DNA from: Actinomycetaceae bacterium
GTDB taxonomy: Bacteria; Actinomycetota; Actinomycetes; Actinomycetales; Actinomycetaceae
Assembly: GCA_030537615.1 (NCBI GenBank)
Contig: JAUNVP010000014.1
Location: 1-64,000 of the forward strand
Length of the DNA: 64,000 bases
Direction of reading: 5' to 3'
Of the stretch, positions 61,431 through 64,000 are shown one piece after another. The notes under the pieces are model-generated. The model ran no database searches and had not been told where the DNA came from. It saw nothing but the letters and a program-made list of their open reading frames with translations. The first letter of the stretch is position 1, and every line of letters begins with the position of its first letter. The translations under genes and the position numbers were made by a program.

Positions 61431-62426
61431 TCACCCCAGCGCATGGCGGGCAACACCGATAATCGGTTCTTGTGTCAACGTTGGTACAAGCCATAGGTCG
61501 GTGTCGCGGCGAGTGACCTCGTGGTTCACGGCGGCTCGCAGAGCAGGCGAGTTCTGTGCTACGCCACCGGCCCACACGAGGAGATATTCGCCGCGGATAC
61601 CTCGGTTGAGGAGGGCGGTGCGACACGACTCAATAGCGCGCACGAACTGGTCAACTGCGTCTGTGAGAATCTCGGTGGCGACCGTATCTCCGGCCTCGAT
61701 CGCCCGATCGTGGAGTGGGGCGAACTTATTCCATGCGGCGGGTTTCAGCGTCGATACTTTGTCGACGAGTTCAGCGAGCACAGTATTAGCGGGACGGGGG
61801 AGGGTGTCGATGTCATCGACCTCGATTCCGACCGATTCGAGCAGGAGTTCGGTGAGAGTCGTTCGCGGTCCGAGCCCGTCGAGGTCGGCGGCGCAGGCGC
61901 GCATGATTTTCAAGCCGGTCCACGTACCGGATCCCCGGTCGCCGAGAATCCAGCCGAGTCCGTCGTGGCGGTGGACGATCTCGTCTCCGTCGATGGCGCA
62001 GGTGATGGCTCCCGTACCGGCCATGGCGAGGATACCGGTCGATGCTTGCGCGGCGTTTGCGGAGAACGCGGGCAGAATCTCGTTGATGAGGGTGAGTCGA
62101 AAGTTCACTCGGTAGTGGCGCAATGCATTATTAAGGGCTTCTTCGACGCGAGGGTACACGGGGCCTTCTGCCCCGGCAACGGCGAAATGCGCTTGGGAAA
62201 TGCGGTCGAGTACCTCGCGTTGGCTCAATCCTGATTTCATGCAGTAGTGCTTGAGCATCTTGGACAGGGTCGATGTGACGATGTGCTCGAATCCGTGCAG
62301 GATGAGGGTCGAGCGAACGTTTGTTCCGGGCCCGTGTTCGCGAGCGATGAATTCTCCGCGGTCATTGACTAGTGCGATAGTGCAGGAGGTCGCGCCGATA
62401 TCTCCGGCAAGAATGAAGTCACCCAT
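61431..62426 (-). CDS. BadF/BadG/BcrA/BcrD-type ATPase, N-acetylglucosamine kinase-like
   Basis: A 331-residue sugar kinase/Hsp70-fold ATPase. The phosphate-1 motif GDIGATSCTIALV starts at residue 8, the phosphate-2 region reads MAGTGAITCAIDGD, then GWILGDRGSGTW, and the adenosine motif is WAGGVAQNSPALRAAV. This arrangement resembles N-acetylglucosamine kinase and related amino-sugar kinases. The precise substrate is uncertain. It is convergent with purD and lies apart from other sugar genes. The ATG at 62426 seems right because the fold begins at once. Confidence 0.85.
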   Translation of the reverse strand: MGDFILAGDIGATSCTIALVNDRGEFIAREHGPGTNVRSTLILHGFEHIVTSTLSKMLKHYCMKSGLSQREVLDRISQAHFAVAGAEGPVYPRVEEALNNALRHYRVNFRLTLINEILPAFSANAAQASTGILAMAGTGAITCAIDGDEIVHRHDGLGWILGDRGSGTWTGLKIMRACAADLDGLGPRTTLTELLLESVGIEVDDIDTLPRPANTVLAELVDKVSTLKPAAWNKFAPLHDRAIEAGDTVATEILTDAVDQFVRAIESCRTALLNRGIRGEYLLVWAGGVAQNSPALRAAVNHEVTRRDTDLWLVPTLTQEPIIGVARHALG

Positions 62427-62564
62427 ACTTCATTATCAGTGAGGCTGTACCGTGGGGGAAGTGGTTTGGTGAGAGCGCACAAACCTGCATGCCGGACGTC
62501 ATGGGGCGCACGTTGATTCGCGGTGTAGAGTATTCGTGTCTCATCTATGTAAGGAACGGTGGTC

Positions 62565-63539
62565 ATGGCGCCTCACAGTGCCTCTGGGCGGAAGTCGGAT
62601 ACGCAGGACGTGTCCGGCAATCTTGACCGATTACTTCGCGAGACTCGTCGCCGTCTGTACGCGGCTGCGGCGGCATCGGATCGGGAAATTCTATCCGATG
62701 TCCAGACCCTTCCTGACTCAGAGATTGAGCTGATGGAACGCCGTTTGCGCGGGGGGCTTCGCAGTGCGGAGCTGGATCATCGTCGGGCTGTCGCACGGTT
62801 GGCGAGTGCCGATACGCCGCTCCCATTCGCTGATGCTGCCGCCGAGTTTTTCTCCCCCGAGCCAGCCTCCGGGTCGCAGTACACCACTGAGGGCGTGACG
62901 GATTCGACGCGTTCAGCCGTTTTCCAGCACTCAATGAATCAGCCGGGCTTATCGGAGTTAGGCTTCACCAAGGGGCTTCCGGTGGTTGACCCGCTGGAAA
63001 TCACTGCTCGCCCAGGCGACCTCATTCTCGTCATCTCTGAGACCGGGCGAGCGGAGGATGGCGCCGGCGTGGCAAGCCGGATTGCGGCTCGACTGGCGGT
63101 GCCGTCGCAGATCCTACTGGCCGGAGCGCGCACGGTTAATCCCGGGTCACACACGCGGGTTCGTTCGGCGGAAGAACTTGAACAGATCCGCGGTGAGAAC
63201 CCCGACGATGTCCTGATTGTGAGCCTGGTGAATTCGCGGGTGCGCTCGCATCAGCGCAATGCCAATCGGTTGATTGAACTTCATGATTTCGCCCAGGTGT
63301 GGGTGTGCGTCGATGCGCGCACCGACGCCGGGCATATTACCCGCACGGTCACTGATCTTCCTGGCGAGGCGCGGGCTACGCGGGTTGCGGCAACGCACGT
63401 GTGGGAGGCGAAACAACCGGGCAACGTGTTACTTCCCGGTATCCCGGTAGCTCTCCTCGATGGGGCGCCGGCTTCGACCCAATTGTGGGGGCTCGTTGCA
63501 CACGATGCTCACACCCGCCTCAATCGGCAACGACGCTAG
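62565..63539 (+). CDS. Conserved-looking hypothetical protein between purD and purC
   Basis: A 324-residue soluble protein, family not recognised. The first 110 residues are helical and Arg/Ala rich. From about 140 an alternating strand-helix pattern appears (PGDLILVISETGR, VPSQILLAG, DDVLIVSLVNSR, QVWVCVDARTDAGHITRTV), ending with ATHVWEAKQPGNVLLPGIPVALLDG. The second half recalls the NTPase fold of SRP-type GTPases or MinD, but I see no intact Walker A motif. The ATG at 62565 follows AAGGAA by eight bases. The gap to purC is 15 bases, so it is probably in the purC operon. Confidence 0.7.
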   Translation: MAPHSASGRKSDTQDVSGNLDRLLRETRRRLYAAAAASDREILSDVQTLPDSEIELMERRLRGGLRSAELDHRRAVARLASADTPLPFADAAAEFFSPEPASGSQYTTEGVTDSTRSAVFQHSMNQPGLSELGFTKGLPVVDPLEITARPGDLILVISETGRAEDGAGVASRIAARLAVPSQILLAGARTVNPGSHTRVRSAEELEQIRGENPDDVLIVSLVNSRVRSHQRNANRLIELHDFAQVWVCVDARTDAGHITRTVTDLPGEARATRVAATHVWEAKQPGNVLLPGIPVALLDGAPASTQLWGLVAHDAHTRLNRQRR

Positions 63540-63554
63540 AACATAAGGAGTCTC

Positions 63555-64000
63555 ATGCCTGTGTCAATTCCCGGTTGGACGCACGTATCGTCGGGGAAGG
63601 TGCGTGAACTGTACGTATCTGCGGATGGCGAGGAACTCCTGGTCGTGGCCTCCGACCGCATTAGCGCTTACGACTATATTCTCGACACCCCGATTCCCGA
63701 TAAGGGCAAGATCCTCACTCAACTGAGTGCGTGGTGGTTCGAGCAGCTCGACGTCCCCAATCACGTCATCAGTCTCGATGTGCCTGCTGAGGTCGAGGGG
63801 CGTGCCATGCGGTGTCAGCGTCTGAATATGTACCCTGTCGAGTGCGTTGCCCGCGGGTATCTCACCGGTTCAGGTCTCGCCGAATATCGACAATCGGGAA
63901 CGGTGTGCGACCTTGAGCTACCGGACGGGCTGACAGAAGCGTCCCGTCTTCCAGAACCGATTTTCACTCCTGCCGCTAAAGCGGAGTTGGGTGAACACGA
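63555..64000 (+). CDS. purC: Phosphoribosylaminoimidazole-succinocarboxamide synthase (3' end outside window)
   Basis: Purine pathway enzyme adding aspartate to CAIR. The ATG at 63555 follows AAGGAG. The visible 148 residues include [41 protein letters not shown] and [14 protein letters not shown], all classic SAICAR synthase motifs, and [13 protein letters not shown] at the edge. The frame is open to the end of the window. It follows the hypothetical gene by 15 bases. Confidence 0.96.
   Translation, partial: MPVSIPGWTHVSSGKVRELYVSADGEELLVVASDRISAYDYILDTPIPDKGKILTQLSAWWFEQLDVPNHVISLDVPAEVEGRAMRCQRLNMYPVECVARGYLTGSGLAEYRQSGTVCDLELPDGLTEASRLPEPIFTPAAKAELGEH

Overview
The window is chromosomal DNA of a moderately high-GC Gram-positive actinobacterium. 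Three things support this: a single-chain bacterial type I fatty acid synthase of 3057 residues, an Lsr2 nucleoid protein, and a CarD regulator followed by ispD, with ispF, cysS and rlmB a little further on. The acyl-CoA carboxylase/FAS/biotin cluster and general gene content fit Actinomycetaceae-type organisms (Arcanobacterium, Trueperella, Actinobaculum and relatives); that placement is inference. I saw no rRNA, tRNA, transposase, phage gene or CRISPR array. The window opens inside an ABC transporter ATPase gene and closes inside purC.

Layout. 1-1.3 kb: truncated ABC ATPase and a 49-residue zinc-ribbon protein. 1.4-5.9 kb: nucleoside/ribose catabolic operon (nucleoside hydrolase, DcuC-like carrier, ribokinase) behind a LacI-type regulator. 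6-11.6 kb: small membrane protein, GNAT acetyltransferase, and a UgpAEBC-type glycerol-3-phosphate importer. 11.7-14 kb: YibE/F-type membrane protein divergent from a TetR regulator. 14.2-28.8 kb: birA, biotin-dependent carboxylase alpha and beta subunits, FAS I, acpS and bioY, a complete cytosolic fatty acid synthesis unit with its own biotin uptake and attachment. 29-32 kb: lsr2, gpmA, a sulfatase. 32.2-39.9 kb: carD, ispD, two MFS carriers, ispF, cysS, rhomboid. 40-44.9 kb: ABC exporter with a NarL-type two-component system, then rlmB. 44.9-50.3 kb: a nuclease-like protein, then an ECF transporter (T, fused A-A', S) with a SAM hydrolase-type enzyme. 50.7-55.9 kb: putP and putA for proline use. 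56.3-64 kb: purA, pckG, purD, a BadF-type kinase, an unknown gene, purC.

The most unusual feature is a dispersed short motif. The 8-mer GGTACAGG or its complement CCTGTACC occurs about 59 times by hand count, against roughly two expected by chance in 64 kb. Many copies form inverted pairs whose start-to-start spacing is 52 bp in 14 intergenic copies and 51 bp in two others. These form discrete elements of about 60-64 bp, often palindromic along their whole length. Some copies lie in frame inside genes (two in the ECF ATPase, two in the FAS linker); there the spacing is 54 or 48, both multiples of three, and the element reads Gly-Thr ... Pro-Val-Pro. About two dozen unpaired half-sites also sit in coding sequence, several inside conserved protein motifs. 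The pattern combines traits of palindromic repeat families that enter genes and of DNA uptake sequences; I know of no described counterpart in this group.

Start codons were chosen by Shine-Dalgarno position and family alignment where the longest reading frame looked over-extended. All functional calls rest on recognisable motifs and family knowledge; no search was run.
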